From Thioalkalivibrio sp. HK1 (GTDB taxonomy: Bacteria; Pseudomonadota; Gammaproteobacteria; HK1): a stretch of 52,931 nt of DNA. Both the position numbers and the translations under genes were made by a program. Positions 9,133 through 17,965 of this stretch are shown here, in pieces. Numbering within the stretch: the first letter of the stretch is position 1; each line of letters begins with the position of its first letter. The notes below the pieces were generated by a model, which was given only the letters and a program-made list of their open reading frames with translations, made no database searches and was not told the DNA's origin. The stretch spans positions 1-52,931 of the forward strand of contig JFBG01000056.1 in the NCBI GenBank assembly GCA_000583135.1, written 5' to 3'.

Positions 9133-10065
9133 TTATCGACTGATCGTTATCGACCGATCGTCATCGACGAACCGAGACTTGGATTTCTTGTCATCATACG
9201 TTTCACCCGACAAGCGTAAAAGATATTTTCCATAGTCGCTGTGGCGAAGCCCCCGGCCGAGCAGGGCGAGTTGCCGGGCGTCGATCCAGCCGTTGAAAAA
9301 GGCGATCTCTTCGGGGGCTGCGATATATTGGTTTTGGCGTTTTTCGATGGTTTGGACGAAGGTGGCGGCTTCGACCAAACTATCATGGGTTCCGGTATCG
9401 AACCAAGTGTAGCCCCTTCCCAACTGCTCGACATGCAAGTCTTTTCTTTCCAGATAGCGCAGATTGATATCCGTGATTTCGAGTTCGCCTCGAGCGCTCG
9501 GTGAGAGTTCCTTGGCGATGTGCACCACATCGTTATCGTAAAAATACAAGCCGGTCACGGCCCAGCTGGATCGGGGCTCGGCGGGTTTTTCCTCGATCGA
9601 GGTCGCTTGGCCCCGTTCGTCGAAGGCCACCACCCCGTAGCGCTGCGGATCGTGCACCTGATAACCGAATACGGTGGCCCCTTGTTTGCGGCGAGCGGCG
9701 CTTTTGAGCTTTTCGGTCAATCCGTGGCCGTAGAAGATGTTATCCCCCAAGGCCAAAGCGCAAGGATCGGGGCCGACGAAATCCCGGCCGAGGATGAAGG
9801 CATCGGCCAATCCTCGAGGCGTTTGTTGGGGGATGGTACGGATGTCGATTCCCCAGTGCTTGCCGTCGCCGAGGAGGTTTTGGAAATCGCGCTCGTTTTC
9901 CGAGGTGGTGATCACCAAGATATCGCGAATCCCCGCCAGCATCAGGGTGCTCAACGGGTAGTAGACCATCGGCTTGTCGTAGACCGGGAGCAACTGCTTG
10001 CTGACGACTCGAGTGATCGGGTAGAGCCTCGTTCCGTGCCCTCCCGCCAAGATGATGCCTTTCAC
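9133..10065 (-). CDS. rfbA: Glucose-1-phosphate thymidylyltransferase RmlA
   Basis: It makes dTDP-glucose from glucose-1-phosphate and dTTP, the first step of dTDP-L-rhamnose synthesis. The N-terminus [18 protein letters not shown] carries the nucleotide-binding G-G-x-G-T-R motif, followed by [11 protein letters not shown] with the catalytic lysine region, and ALGDNIFYG. At 310 residues it is slightly longer than typical (~290); the extra length is a charged C-terminal tail after the usual YGKYLL end. It is the last gene of the polysaccharide operon, 27 bases after rfbD. Confidence 0.96.
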   Translation of the reverse strand: MKGIILAGGHGTRLYPITRVVSKQLLPVYDKPMVYYPLSTLMLAGIRDILVITTSENERDFQNLLGDGKHWGIDIRTIPQQTPRGLADAFILGRDFVGPDPCALALGDNIFYGHGLTEKLKSAARRKQGATVFGYQVHDPQRYGVVAFDERGQATSIEEKPAEPRSSWAVTGLYFYDNDVVHIAKELSPSARGELEITDINLRYLERKDLHVEQLGRGYTWFDTGTHDSLVEAATFVQTIEKRQNQYIAAPEEIAFFNGWIDARQLALLGRGLRHSDYGKYLLRLSGETYDDKKSKSRFVDDDRSITISR

Positions 10066-10092
10066 CGTATCGACCGTCCTTCGAAAGTAACT

Positions 10093-10986
10093 TCAAGCGC
10101 TTGTCGAATGACCCTTTGCGCGTAGATAGCGATCCAAAGCGTCGCTCCAATCGGGCATCGGCCCGAAGGCGGCTTCGATGCGGGCGTTGTCCAATACGCT
10201 GTAGCGCGGACGGGCGGCGCGGGTCTTGTATTGTTCGCTGGTGCAAGATTCGATCGTGGCATCGATGCCTGCGCGGCGGATGATTTCGCGGGCGAATTCG
10301 AACCACGAGGCCGCCCCGCGATTGACGACATGATAGATGCCGGGGTCTGCGCCTTCGAAGAGCATCTTGATGAGAACCGATGCGATATCGGCAGTCGAGG
10401 TGGGAGACATGATCTGATCCCCGACCACGGTGAGCGCGCCTTTTTCCCTTGCGAGCCGGATCATGGTCTCCACGAAATTGCCGCCCTTGCCGCTGGCGCC
10501 GGCCACCCCGAAAAGCGAGGCGACGCGCAGGATCACGCTTTTTTCGCAGGCGATTTGCGTCAATCGCTCGCCCTCGGCTTTGGATGCGCCATAGACATTC
10601 ACCGGGGCCACCGGATCGTCCTCGCGCAAGGGGCGGCGACGCTCGCAATCGCCGCCGAAAACATAGTCCGTGCTGATATGGAAAAAGGCGGCGTTCTTTC
10701 GGGTGCAGACCTCGGCCATCGCCTTGACGGAGCGGGCGTTGATGGCGAAAGCCAAGTCCTTGGCATCCTCCACTTCGTCCGTCTTGTGATAGCTGGTGCA
10801 GTTGATCAGGGTATCGAAGTTCGCAGATTCCAAGACCCGATCCACTCCTTGCGGATCGGATACGTCGATATCTTTTCGGGTCAGCGGAATCAACTCGCAA
10901 GCCCGATCGGATCGATCTCGCCCCTGATAGGCCTTGAGGATGTCATGGCCGAGCTGACCGTTGGCACCGAGAAGCAGGACCCTCAT
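10093..10986 (-). CDS. rfbD: dTDP-4-dehydrorhamnose reductase RmlD
   Basis: This 297-residue NADPH-dependent SDR performs the last reduction to dTDP-L-rhamnose. Visible are the Rossmann motif GANGQLG near the N-terminus, the NCTSYHKTD substrate loop (usually NAAAYTAVD), STDYVFGG and the YGASKAEGE motif with the YxxxK catalytic pair. The segment at 36-70 matches the LTRxDIDVSDP pattern of RmlD. The start overlaps the upstream SDR gene by four bases, so the two are coupled. The Y-H-K substitution in the substrate loop is unusual and leaves room for a related keto-sugar substrate. Confidence 0.88.
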   Translation of the reverse strand: MRVLLLGANGQLGHDILKAYQGRDRSDRACELIPLTRKDIDVSDPQGVDRVLESANFDTLINCTSYHKTDEVEDAKDLAFAINARSVKAMAEVCTRKNAAFFHISTDYVFGGDCERRRPLREDDPVAPVNVYGASKAEGERLTQIACEKSVILRVASLFGVAGASGKGGNFVETMIRLAREKGALTVVGDQIMSPTSTADIASVLIKMLFEGADPGIYHVVNRGAASWFEFAREIIRRAGIDATIESCTSEQYKTRAARPRYSVLDNARIEAAFGPMPDWSDALDRYLRAKGHSTSA

Positions 10987-12011
10987 AGGTTGATGATGCC
11001 TCCGTACATCTCCATCTCGCGGATGCGCTCATGCCAGGCAGAGAGTTCCTTGTACCACTCCAAGGTAATGGTCTTCACGGTGCGATCGATGCTTCCGGCT
11101 TCCAATGCCTCGACGATTTCCTCCACGCCGTCGATCGCGCTTCTTTGCGCTTTCCACCCCAAGGATTCGATCTTGTCGAAGGCCACCCGATAGCTACGGT
11201 GATCCGGATCCCCGTACCACTCGATATCCACATCCTTGGGGATGGTGTCGGCGACGATCTTCCCCAAGTCCCCGATTCGGTAGACATTATCCGCCGAGCC
11301 GACATTGAAGATCTGCCCGTTCACCCTCGATCGATCCGCATCGAGCATGAAAACCTGGGCGCTTGCCGTGTCGCGCACATGGACCATCGGACGCCATTGC
11401 GAGCCGTCGCGCATCAGCGGCAGGCGGCCGGTTTTCCAAGCGCCGTAGGTCATGCCGTTGATCGCGAGATCGAAACGCATCCGCGGGGAAAGGCCGTAGA
11501 CGGTGGACTGGCGCAACACGACGACGCAAAACCCCTCGTCGGCCAGCGGCAAGATATCCTTTTCCGCCAATTCATTGGCGCGGGCGTAGGTGGTCAGGGG
11601 ATTGGTGGGGCTTGTCTCGTCGGCGATCACCCCATCGGCTTGAAAGCCGTAGATGCTGCAAGACGAGGGCAGGATATACCTTTTCACCCCCGACTCCTTG
11701 GCCAAAGAGGCCGTGCGCCCCCTCGCCCGATGGTTGATCTCCCAGGTCGCTTCCTGGAAGAGTTCGCCCGATGGATCGTTGGACATGGCGGCGAGATCGA
11801 TGACCGCCTCGATATTCGATAGATGCGAACGATCGATCTTGCGATTGTCCTCGACCACGATTTCGAGTCCGTCTCGGCTCGGCAGCAGGTCTTTTCCGAA
11901 GAAAAAGCGATCCAAAGCCCGCACCGCATACCCGGCATCGAGCAACATCGGTACCAAAACGGAGCCGATATATCCCCCGGCTCCGGTTACCAGAATCTGT
12001 CGTTGACTCAT
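10983..12011 (-). CDS. NAD-dependent sugar-nucleotide epimerase/dehydratase (extended SDR)
   Basis: The 342-residue protein has the NAD motif VTGAGGYIGS at the N-terminus, SSCSIYG and PLTTYARANELAEKD. The usual YxxxK pair reads YARAN, lysine replaced by asparagine; I believe this substitution recurs in a subfamily with YAECN-like motifs, so it may be a subgroup trait. It is not RmlB, which has a different YHxSTDEVYG signature. The frame continues upstream to a TTG overlapping the rfbC stop, but that extension would only encode low-complexity TEFK repeats. The ATG at 12011 has AAGAGGA four bases before it and starts the Rossmann fold at the right place. It probably makes another sugar nucleotide for the surface polysaccharide. 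Confidence 0.82.
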   Translation of the reverse strand: MSQRQILVTGAGGYIGSVLVPMLLDAGYAVRALDRFFFGKDLLPSRDGLEIVVEDNRKIDRSHLSNIEAVIDLAAMSNDPSGELFQEATWEINHRARGRTASLAKESGVKRYILPSSCSIYGFQADGVIADETSPTNPLTTYARANELAEKDILPLADEGFCVVVLRQSTVYGLSPRMRFDLAINGMTYGAWKTGRLPLMRDGSQWRPMVHVRDTASAQVFMLDADRSRVNGQIFNVGSADNVYRIGDLGKIVADTIPKDVDIEWYGDPDHRSYRVAFDKIESLGWKAQRSAIDGVEEIVEALEAGSIDRTVKTITLEWYKELSAWHERIREMEMYGGIINL

Positions 12012-12035
12012 ATTGTCCTCTTGGAGTTCCGTTGC

Positions 12036-12080
12036 GAATTCAGTCTTGAATTCAGCCTTGAATTCCGTCGGCTTGAATTC
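12036..12080. repeat. Four GAATTC-containing tandem units between rfbC and the SDR gene
   Basis: GAATTC occurs four times, starting at 12036, 12048, 12060 and 12075, in units of 12, 12 and 15 bases that share CTTGAATTC(A/C)G. The units lie in the 116-base spacer just upstream of the SDR start. They look like a recent slippage duplication; a role in coupling or regulation is not evident. Confidence 0.85.
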
Positions 12081-12127
12081 CGTCGGCGATGGGCGCGGTT
12101 TTTCATGATGCCCCGCAAGGCTTGTAT

Positions 12128-12682
12128 TCAATCGAAAGGGGTCTCGATCTCGCTCAACCGAGGCTGCACTCGATCTTTATCCGAAAGGATCGCATCGCCC
12201 GGTTCCAAAGGCCAATCGATGCCGAGTGCGGGGTCGTTCCAAAGGATGCCCCGATCATGCAAAGGGGCGTAGAAGTTGCTGACCTTGTAGATCACCTCGG
12301 TATCGTTTTCGATGGTCATGAATCCGTGGGCGAAACCGACGGGGACCAAGATCTGATTCCACTCGTTAGCGTCGATCACCGCGCTCGCATGCTGCCCGAA
12401 GGTGGGCGATCCGGGTCTTAGATCGACGGCGACGTCGAAGATCGCCCCTCGCACCACGCGAACCAATTTATCTTGGGCGAAGGGCGGGATTTGGAAGTGC
12501 AGCCCTCGTACCGTTCCCTTTTCGGCGGAGAGGGAGTGATTGTCCTGCACGAAATCGATATCGATACCGGCATCGAGCAGGGCTTTTTTATTATAGGTCT
12601 CGGAAAAAAATCCCCGATGGTCGCCGAATTTTTTCGGGCGCAGGATACGAATATCCGCAATGGCCAAGGATTCGATCTGCAT
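12128..12682 (-). CDS. rfbC: dTDP-4-dehydrorhamnose 3,5-epimerase RmlC
   Basis: This 184-residue cupin enzyme epimerises dTDP-4-keto-6-deoxyglucose in rhamnose synthesis. It shows FGDHRGFFSETYN near the N-terminus, FVQDNHSLS, GTVRGLHFQ with the catalytic histidine, and the FAHGFMT motif. Length matches the family. The gene directly abuts the stop of the sulfotransferase-WbsX gene. With rfbA and rfbD it gives three of the four Rml steps; the 4,6-dehydratase (rfbB) is not in the window. Confidence 0.96.
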   Translation of the reverse strand: MQIESLAIADIRILRPKKFGDHRGFFSETYNKKALLDAGIDIDFVQDNHSLSAEKGTVRGLHFQIPPFAQDKLVRVVRGAIFDVAVDLRPGSPTFGQHASAVIDANEWNQILVPVGFAHGFMTIENDTEVIYKVSNFYAPLHDRGILWNDPALGIDWPLEPGDAILSDKDRVQPRLSEIETPFD

Positions 12683-15382
12683 TCATTCGCTCCTTGCGAT
12701 GGGTGAGTTGTGGCCTGCGATCATTTCGCGATGAACCTCCTCGAGCGCGCTGCGGGTGGCGTCGAGATAGGCATATCCGAATTTTCGATCCGGTTCCAAA
12801 TAGGCTCCTTCCGCCCATTCATTCCAAGCGTTGATGAAGACGAGTCTTTCATCCCCCTCATATCGATTCACGGTCTGTTCGAGGATGAATCGCAACCATT
12901 TTTTATACCAATCGGGGGTGGAGTGATGGTAGATATTCGGGTGATTTTGCCGTCTGGCGGTATTGTCCCAATCCGGCATGATGCCGCGGAACAAGCGCCG
13001 TCCGCTTATATCCCGTCTGATATATTTTCGGCAGATTTCCGGATAATCGTTGACGAATCCGGCGAACTCGGGATTCACTACCTTTCCCGGTATTTCGATC
13101 GACGAGCCGATGTAATGCGGTGGATATTCGACCACCGCATCCATACCGTAATCGGCGGCGTTCACGGTATTTGCACCTTGTTCGAAAGAACCGATCAGAC
13201 AAAGATAGATCTCGCCGATTCCCTCCCTCAAACAGGTCTCCCGCCAGCGCTCGACGGTGGCGACGATATTCGGGAAAAGGGAGATGCGATAAATCATCAG
13301 CAAGGGTTTGCCGTTGACGCGAATATAGTTGGGATGCTGCATATAGCGGATCAGGTCTCGAATCACCCCGATATCGTCTTGCGGGCTATGGTTTTGCGCC
13401 ATCAGAATTTCATGCTCGGCTCCGTCCCAGCGTCTCGTCCAATTTTCATTCGCCCACGACAGACAAAAAGGAAAATCCGGGCGGTTGGTTTTTAGCATCC
13501 GCTCGAGCGGCATTTCCAGCAGGCGATGCCCGTCGAACCAATAATAGTGATAGCAAAATCCATGGATACCGTAATGTTTGGCGAGCTCCGCCTGTTGATC
13601 CATGATTTCGGGGATCCGAAGATCGTAAAAACCCATATCCGAGGGCAGGCGGGGTTGATAGTGTCCTTCGAAGTTGGGGCGAGCCTTGCTGACATTGGTC
13701 CATTCGGTGAATCCCTTTCCCCACCAAGCATCGTTTTCCTTGAAAGGATGGAATTGCGGTAGATAGAAAGCGATGAGCTTGACCGGGATCTCGGCGGGAT
13801 CGATGGGCGTCGGGGCAAGGGGTACGTTGATCGCAGGCCCAGCTTCGGTCTGCAAAGGCGTGGAGAGCGACGCGCCGTTGATATTTTTCCACAGCCAAGG
13901 CAACCGGCGAACGATGAAGCCTCGGATCGCCGATCGCATCTTGTCGCTCAAAGGGAGGCGGTGATAGACGATCCTCATCCTTCGGATCAAGGCTCTGATA
14001 TATCTTTTGACTTGCGAAAGGGGTTGTGTCAGCCACCATTTGATCTCGCGCGAGATAAAACGCAATTTGCGGCTCAAAGCCCGCAACGGGGCGGTGACCT
14101 TCCAGCTCCAAGAGTTATAGAAAGCCTCCTTTTCGCGGCAGATTTCATCGACCAAAGTTTCGAGTTCATCGATCCGCAGCGTTTTTTCGGCGCTGTCCAG
14201 ACTGCGGGTATCGTAGATCCTCATGATTCTTTCGATCCGCTTCGAAGACTGAAGCCGCATATCATCGATATGGATTTGATGCTCTTCGTGCAATCCGTTC
14301 ACATCGATCCGATGGCGCTCGCGCAGGTCATCAATGGTCCATAAAAGTTCGCGTATTTCATGACGCAAGGTGGCATTTCGATGATTGAGGGATAAAATTT
14401 CCTTTCTTTGCTCTTCCGTCTTGTAAAGGATGCGATGCCCGGCGAGGATGGCCGGGGTGAAGTATCGGGAGGATTCCTCGAACTCGCCGAGAATGCGATC
14501 CAACGCCTCGAAATCATGCGGGCGAATATCGCCTTGCGCTTGGCGAGACAGTATTTCGAAGGTGGATTCGATCCACGGCAAGATCGCAGGATCGGTGGCC
14601 ACCCGTTTCACCCCCGCTCGATGGTGATGCAGATTCGATGAAATGGTTTGGTCGATCTGAAAATCGACGGAATTCGACGCTGCGGGCCAAACGATATCGA
14701 GATCGGTGGAGATCCTTTGCGCAACCTCTTTCCAGTTACCGAAAATATCCTCGTATTGAACGAAAATGCGCGGCAATCCCCGGGACGAGCGCTCGGCATC
14801 CAAAAGATGACGAAGCCAGAGCAGGCGGCTGATCGAGGGGTGGATGCCGTCTCGGGTTTCGACGGAAGCCCCGACATCCAAGGGGTTGCGGACGACGATG
14901 ACGATTTTGGCTTCGGCCCCGAATTCCTCGAGCATCTCCACCCAGAATTCGAGCATTCGGCTGATGCGAGGATCTTTGAGGATGAAGAAGTCGCTGTTGC
15001 CGAACTCCCTTCGGATCAAAGTGCGGGTGCGCTCGATAAGGGCGGGGGCGACGGGCGATCGCCTCCATCGGGGGTTCAAGCGATCCCATTCATCCCAAGC
15101 GGTACCCGCACAATGCAAGATGGCATCGTTCAGATCCATGATCGCTTGGGATTCGAAGTACCCGCCCTCGTTGAAGGCATCGCCCGGCATCAGTGTTGAG
15201 GGCAGATCCCCGCCGAGAAGGGAGAGCATGCGGGTGAAAACGGAAGTGCCGCTGCGGTGCATCCCGAGCACCACCAGTGCCGTCTTTTTTACGGACTCGG
15301 ACGATGCGCTCTTAGCCCTCTTCTCAAGGTTCGAAGCGGCATCCGGCTGCCCGGCGCCGGGGATCGGATCATCGATGCTCAT
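12683..15382 (-). CDS. Sulfotransferase-WbsX fusion protein for polysaccharide synthesis
   Basis: The 899-residue protein has two parts. Residues ~35-240 form a sulfotransferase domain with the PAPS loop MHRSGTSV (41-48) and a 3'-phosphate site around VVRNPLD (163-169). From ~320 to 425 comes a charged helical, probably coiled-coil stretch, then a SWSWKVTAPLRALSRKL linker typical of polysaccharide glycosyltransferase fusions. Residues ~534-890 form a WbsX/GH99-like domain (AFYLPQFHPF, WWGKGFTEW, FCYHYYWFDG, WANENWTRRW, INAWNEWAEG). No signal peptide is seen. It may sulfate and extend the surface glycan before export by the adjacent transporter. It overlaps the ATPase gene by four bases and abuts rfbC. 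Which residue is sulfated is unknown. Confidence 0.85.
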   Translation of the reverse strand: MSIDDPIPGAGQPDAASNLEKRAKSASSESVKKTALVVLGMHRSGTSVFTRMLSLLGGDLPSTLMPGDAFNEGGYFESQAIMDLNDAILHCAGTAWDEWDRLNPRWRRSPVAPALIERTRTLIRREFGNSDFFILKDPRISRMLEFWVEMLEEFGAEAKIVIVVRNPLDVGASVETRDGIHPSISRLLWLRHLLDAERSSRGLPRIFVQYEDIFGNWKEVAQRISTDLDIVWPAASNSVDFQIDQTISSNLHHHRAGVKRVATDPAILPWIESTFEILSRQAQGDIRPHDFEALDRILGEFEESSRYFTPAILAGHRILYKTEEQRKEILSLNHRNATLRHEIRELLWTIDDLRERHRIDVNGLHEEHQIHIDDMRLQSSKRIERIMRIYDTRSLDSAEKTLRIDELETLVDEICREKEAFYNSWSWKVTAPLRALSRKLRFISREIKWWLTQPLSQVKRYIRALIRRMRIVYHRLPLSDKMRSAIRGFIVRRLPWLWKNINGASLSTPLQTEAGPAINVPLAPTPIDPAEIPVKLIAFYLPQFHPFKENDAWWGKGFTEWTNVSKARPNFEGHYQPRLPSDMGFYDLRIPEIMDQQAELAKHYGIHGFCYHYYWFDGHRLLEMPLERMLKTNRPDFPFCLSWANENWTRRWDGAEHEILMAQNHSPQDDIGVIRDLIRYMQHPNYIRVNGKPLLMIYRISLFPNIVATVERWRETCLREGIGEIYLCLIGSFEQGANTVNAADYGMDAVVEYPPHYIGSSIEIPGKVVNPEFAGFVNDYPEICRKYIRRDISGRRLFRGIMPDWDNTARRQNHPNIYHHSTPDWYKKWLRFILEQTVNRYEGDERLVFINAWNEWAEGAYLEPDRKFGYAYLDATRSALEEVHREMIAGHNSPIARSE

Positions 15383-16146
15383 GACGCTGTTTCGAGCCTC
15401 TCTTTATAAAGCTGCAAGACCTCGTCGACCGGGCCATGGATCACCAAACGACCGGCGTGCATCAAAATCGCCTGGGTACAGATGCTCTTGAGCTGCGGGG
15501 TTGCATGGGAGGCGAAGACCAATATCCCGGCGCGGGAGATCAAATCCTCCAAATGCCTCTCGGCTTTTTTCATGAAGGCGGCATCGGCGGCGCCGATCCA
15601 CTCGTCCATCAGCAGGATCTCGTGGTTGACGCAGATGGAAACCGCAAAGGCCAGCCGCATCGTCATGCCCGCCGAGTAGGTGCTGACCGGCAATTCCAGA
15701 TAGCCCCCGAGCCCGGTGAATTCCGCGATCTCCTCGGTCCGCTCCTCGATCTCGTCGGCTCTTAGACCCAATAGGCGGCCTCTGGTCTTGATATTGTCGT
15801 AGCCCGAGGTATCGGGGTCGATCCCCAAAGAGAGGTCGAAAAGCGAGGATACGTGTCCTTCTCGCATGACCCGCCCCGAGGTGGGCTCGTAGACCCCGGC
15901 CAAGACCCGCAACAAGGTGGTTTTGCCGGAGCCGTTGACCCCGATCAAACCCACTCGCTCGCCGTGGCGCAGGTGCAGGTTGACATCGTCCAAGGCCCGC
16001 ACCCAAAGGGTCGAGTTGCGGACATCGCTGCCGATCCGACCGCCGGTTCCGGTATGCAGGATCCGCTTCTTGATGGAGCGGGCGCTGGTATTGTAGATGG
16101 GAAAGTCGACGCCCACCCCGTGCAGTCTGATACTGGCCATCGACAT
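15379..16146 (-). CDS. Polysaccharide ABC exporter ATPase (Wzt/KpsT type)
   Basis: The 255-residue ATPase has Walker A GVNGSGKTT, signature YSAGMTMRLAFA, Walker B ILLMDEWIGAAD and switch SHATPQL. These are the diagnostic patterns of teichoic-acid/O-antigen exporters, including the YNTSARSIKKR N-terminus and the DPDTSGYDNI stretch. It lacks the C-terminal carbohydrate-binding domain of long Wzt proteins, so export need not depend on a modified chain end. It starts directly after the permease gene and overlaps the sulfotransferase gene downstream. Confidence 0.92.
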   Translation of the reverse strand: MSMASIRLHGVGVDFPIYNTSARSIKKRILHTGTGGRIGSDVRNSTLWVRALDDVNLHLRHGERVGLIGVNGSGKTTLLRVLAGVYEPTSGRVMREGHVSSLFDLSLGIDPDTSGYDNIKTRGRLLGLRADEIEERTEEIAEFTGLGGYLELPVSTYSAGMTMRLAFAVSICVNHEILLMDEWIGAADAAFMKKAERHLEDLISRAGILVFASHATPQLKSICTQAILMHAGRLVIHGPVDEVLQLYKERLETAS

Positions 16147-17022
16147 TCAGATCCAATAGGCGATTCGGCTTCGATAGCGACGATAGAGCAACAAGGCGAA
16201 AATCAGTCCGCCGACGGTGATCCCCGCCACCACCTTCCACGAGGTCGGATCCGGGGCATGGCCCAAAAGGGGTTGTCGCAGCAATTCGAGAAAATGAAAG
16301 AAGGGGTTGTATTCCAATAGCCACAGGAGCTTGCGGTCGGGTAGCAGTTCGGGCTTCCAAAAAATCGGGGTCAGGAAGAAGGCGACCTGCATGACGCTGC
16401 CGACGATCTGCGGCACATCCCGATAGCGAGCGCAAATCAGGCCCAATACGAGGCCGATCCACAGACCGTTGATGCAGATCAGAGCCAGCCCCGGGAGCAC
16501 CAGCAAGGTGGTCCATGTCGGGGGGATCGAAAAGAACACGGCCACGATGACGAAGATGGTGATGTTATGAAAGAAAATGATGATATTGCGCCAGATCACC
16601 CGATAGACGTGGAGGGAAAGCGGCAGGGCCATCTGTTTGATGATATCGGCGGAGCCGTGGAAGGCATCGCAGCCATCGATGACCAGACCCGAGATCAGCC
16701 CCCACATGATGAATCCGAGGGCGACGAAGGGGAGATAGACCGTGATGCTCATTTTAAACAAGGAGGCGTATAGAACCCCCAACATCACCACCAAAATCCC
16801 CATGCTGATGGTCAGCCAGAAGGGACCCAAGACCGAACGACGATAGCGCTGACGAATATCCTGCCACCCGAGCATGGTCCACAAAGACCAAGCGGCGGTG
16901 CCTTTGGCGATATCCACCACCGCGGTGCCCAAGGCGCTCACCGGGCGATCGATCATATCGAAATCGTCGGTCGTTCCGGTATCGGAATGCCCGGTTTGTG
17001 CCTGCCGGCTTTGCGAAAGCAT
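16147..17022 (-). CDS. Polysaccharide ABC exporter permease (Wzm/ABC-2 type)
   Basis: The inner-membrane half of the exporter has about six helices and ABC-2 signatures (WSLWTMLGWQDIRQRYRRSVLGPFWL near the N-terminus; RDVPQIVGSVMQVAFFLTPIFW in the middle; the conserved YNPF element near the end). I chose the ATG at 17022 (291 residues). The frame reaches a TTG at 17133, and a third candidate is an ATG at 16956; none has a clear ribosome site, so the N-terminus is uncertain by ~20-35 residues. It is the first gene of the polysaccharide operon. The 280-base gap to ccmB upstream would hold the promoter. Confidence 0.9.
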   Translation of the reverse strand: MLSQSRQAQTGHSDTGTTDDFDMIDRPVSALGTAVVDIAKGTAAWSLWTMLGWQDIRQRYRRSVLGPFWLTISMGILVVMLGVLYASLFKMSITVYLPFVALGFIMWGLISGLVIDGCDAFHGSADIIKQMALPLSLHVYRVIWRNIIIFFHNITIFVIVAVFFSIPPTWTTLLVLPGLALICINGLWIGLVLGLICARYRDVPQIVGSVMQVAFFLTPIFWKPELLPDRKLLWLLEYNPFFHFLELLRQPLLGHAPDPTSWKVVAGITVGGLIFALLLYRRYRSRIAYWI

Positions 17023-17302
17023 AATGAAATATCGAAAAATGGACGAGGAAAGGAGCGACCGGCCAAGCGAGCGCGCGGGCTTCGAGAAAGTCGGATATTG
17101 CGGATAGGTTGCAGGTGCGTAGGATACTCGCAATCGCCCCTTCGATTCAATCCCTCAAGCAGCGATGGGCGCGGAAATTTCATCCGAGGGCATCGTTTCG
17201 GGATCGTTCCAGGATGGATATCGCGGCGCTCGACTTGGCGAGTTCGACCATCGCCCTCCATCCGAGGGCATCGATCGGTGCCGATCGATGCGAATTCGCG
17301 CT

Positions 17303-17965
17303 TTATGATGTGGCGATTTTGAGGGCCGCGGCGGCAACGAAGGCCCCCAAAGTGCAAGAAAGAGCGGCCAAAGCGCCGAGGATATAAATTTGCCCGGTGA
17401 AGGGTAGATCGTTGGCGGCGGCGGAAATCGCTCCGGTGGCGAAAACCAGCACCGGAACATAAAGAGGCAATACCAGCAGCGAAAGCAGCACCCCGCCTCG
17501 TTGCAGTCCGGTGGTCAAGGCGACCCCGATGGCTCCGATGGCGCTGAGCGTCGGGGTGCCCAGCACGAGGGTTGCAAGCAGCGCGGGCAGCGCGGTGGTG
17601 GGCAGTCCGAGCAAGAGGGAGAACAGCGGCGCCGCCAGCAGCAGCGGGATCGCGGTGACCAGCCAGTGGGCGATGATCTTCGCCAGCACGATCAAGGGCA
17701 AGGGTGCGGGGCTCGCCAGCATCAGATCGAGGGATCCGTCCTCGAAATCCGGTCGGAACATCCGTTCCAAGGATAAAAGCGTGGACAGGAGGGCGGCGAT
17801 CCAAAAGACCCCCGGGGCCACGAGCTCCAAGAGCTCTCGGCGCGGGCTTGCGCCCAAGGGAAAAAGGGCGATGACCAAGAGAAAGAAGATCAGGGGGTCG
17901 ATCGCCTGTGCCGGATGCCGGATGGCCAGCAGAAGATCGCGGCGGATCACCGCGGTGAAGGCCAT
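17303..17965 (-). CDS. ccmB: Haem exporter permease CcmB
   Basis: The 220-residue protein has six hydrophobic segments and is the membrane part of the CcmABC haem-handling transporter used in system I cytochrome c maturation. Family traits include RRDLLLAIRHPAQ, the LSLERMFRPDFEDGSLDLML segment and LVLPLYVPVLVF. The ATG at 17965 overlaps the ccmA stop (TGATG) and is preceded by GAGAAGGTG. ccmC and the rest of the ccm operon do not follow; the next gene is the polysaccharide exporter 280 bases away. The window encodes at least four c-type cytochromes that need this system. Confidence 0.93.
   Translation of the reverse strand: MAFTAVIRRDLLLAIRHPAQAIDPLIFFLLVIALFPLGASPRRELLELVAPGVFWIAALLSTLLSLERMFRPDFEDGSLDLMLASPAPLPLIVLAKIIAHWLVTAIPLLLAAPLFSLLLGLPTTALPALLATLVLGTPTLSAIGAIGVALTTGLQRGGVLLSLLVLPLYVPVLVFATGAISAAANDLPFTGQIYILGALAALSCTLGAFVAAAALKIATS

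Noticed and set aside
17023..17133. TTG start for the exporter permease
   Set aside because: It adds residues with no family match and lacks a ribosome site; ATG at 17022 or 16956 is preferred.
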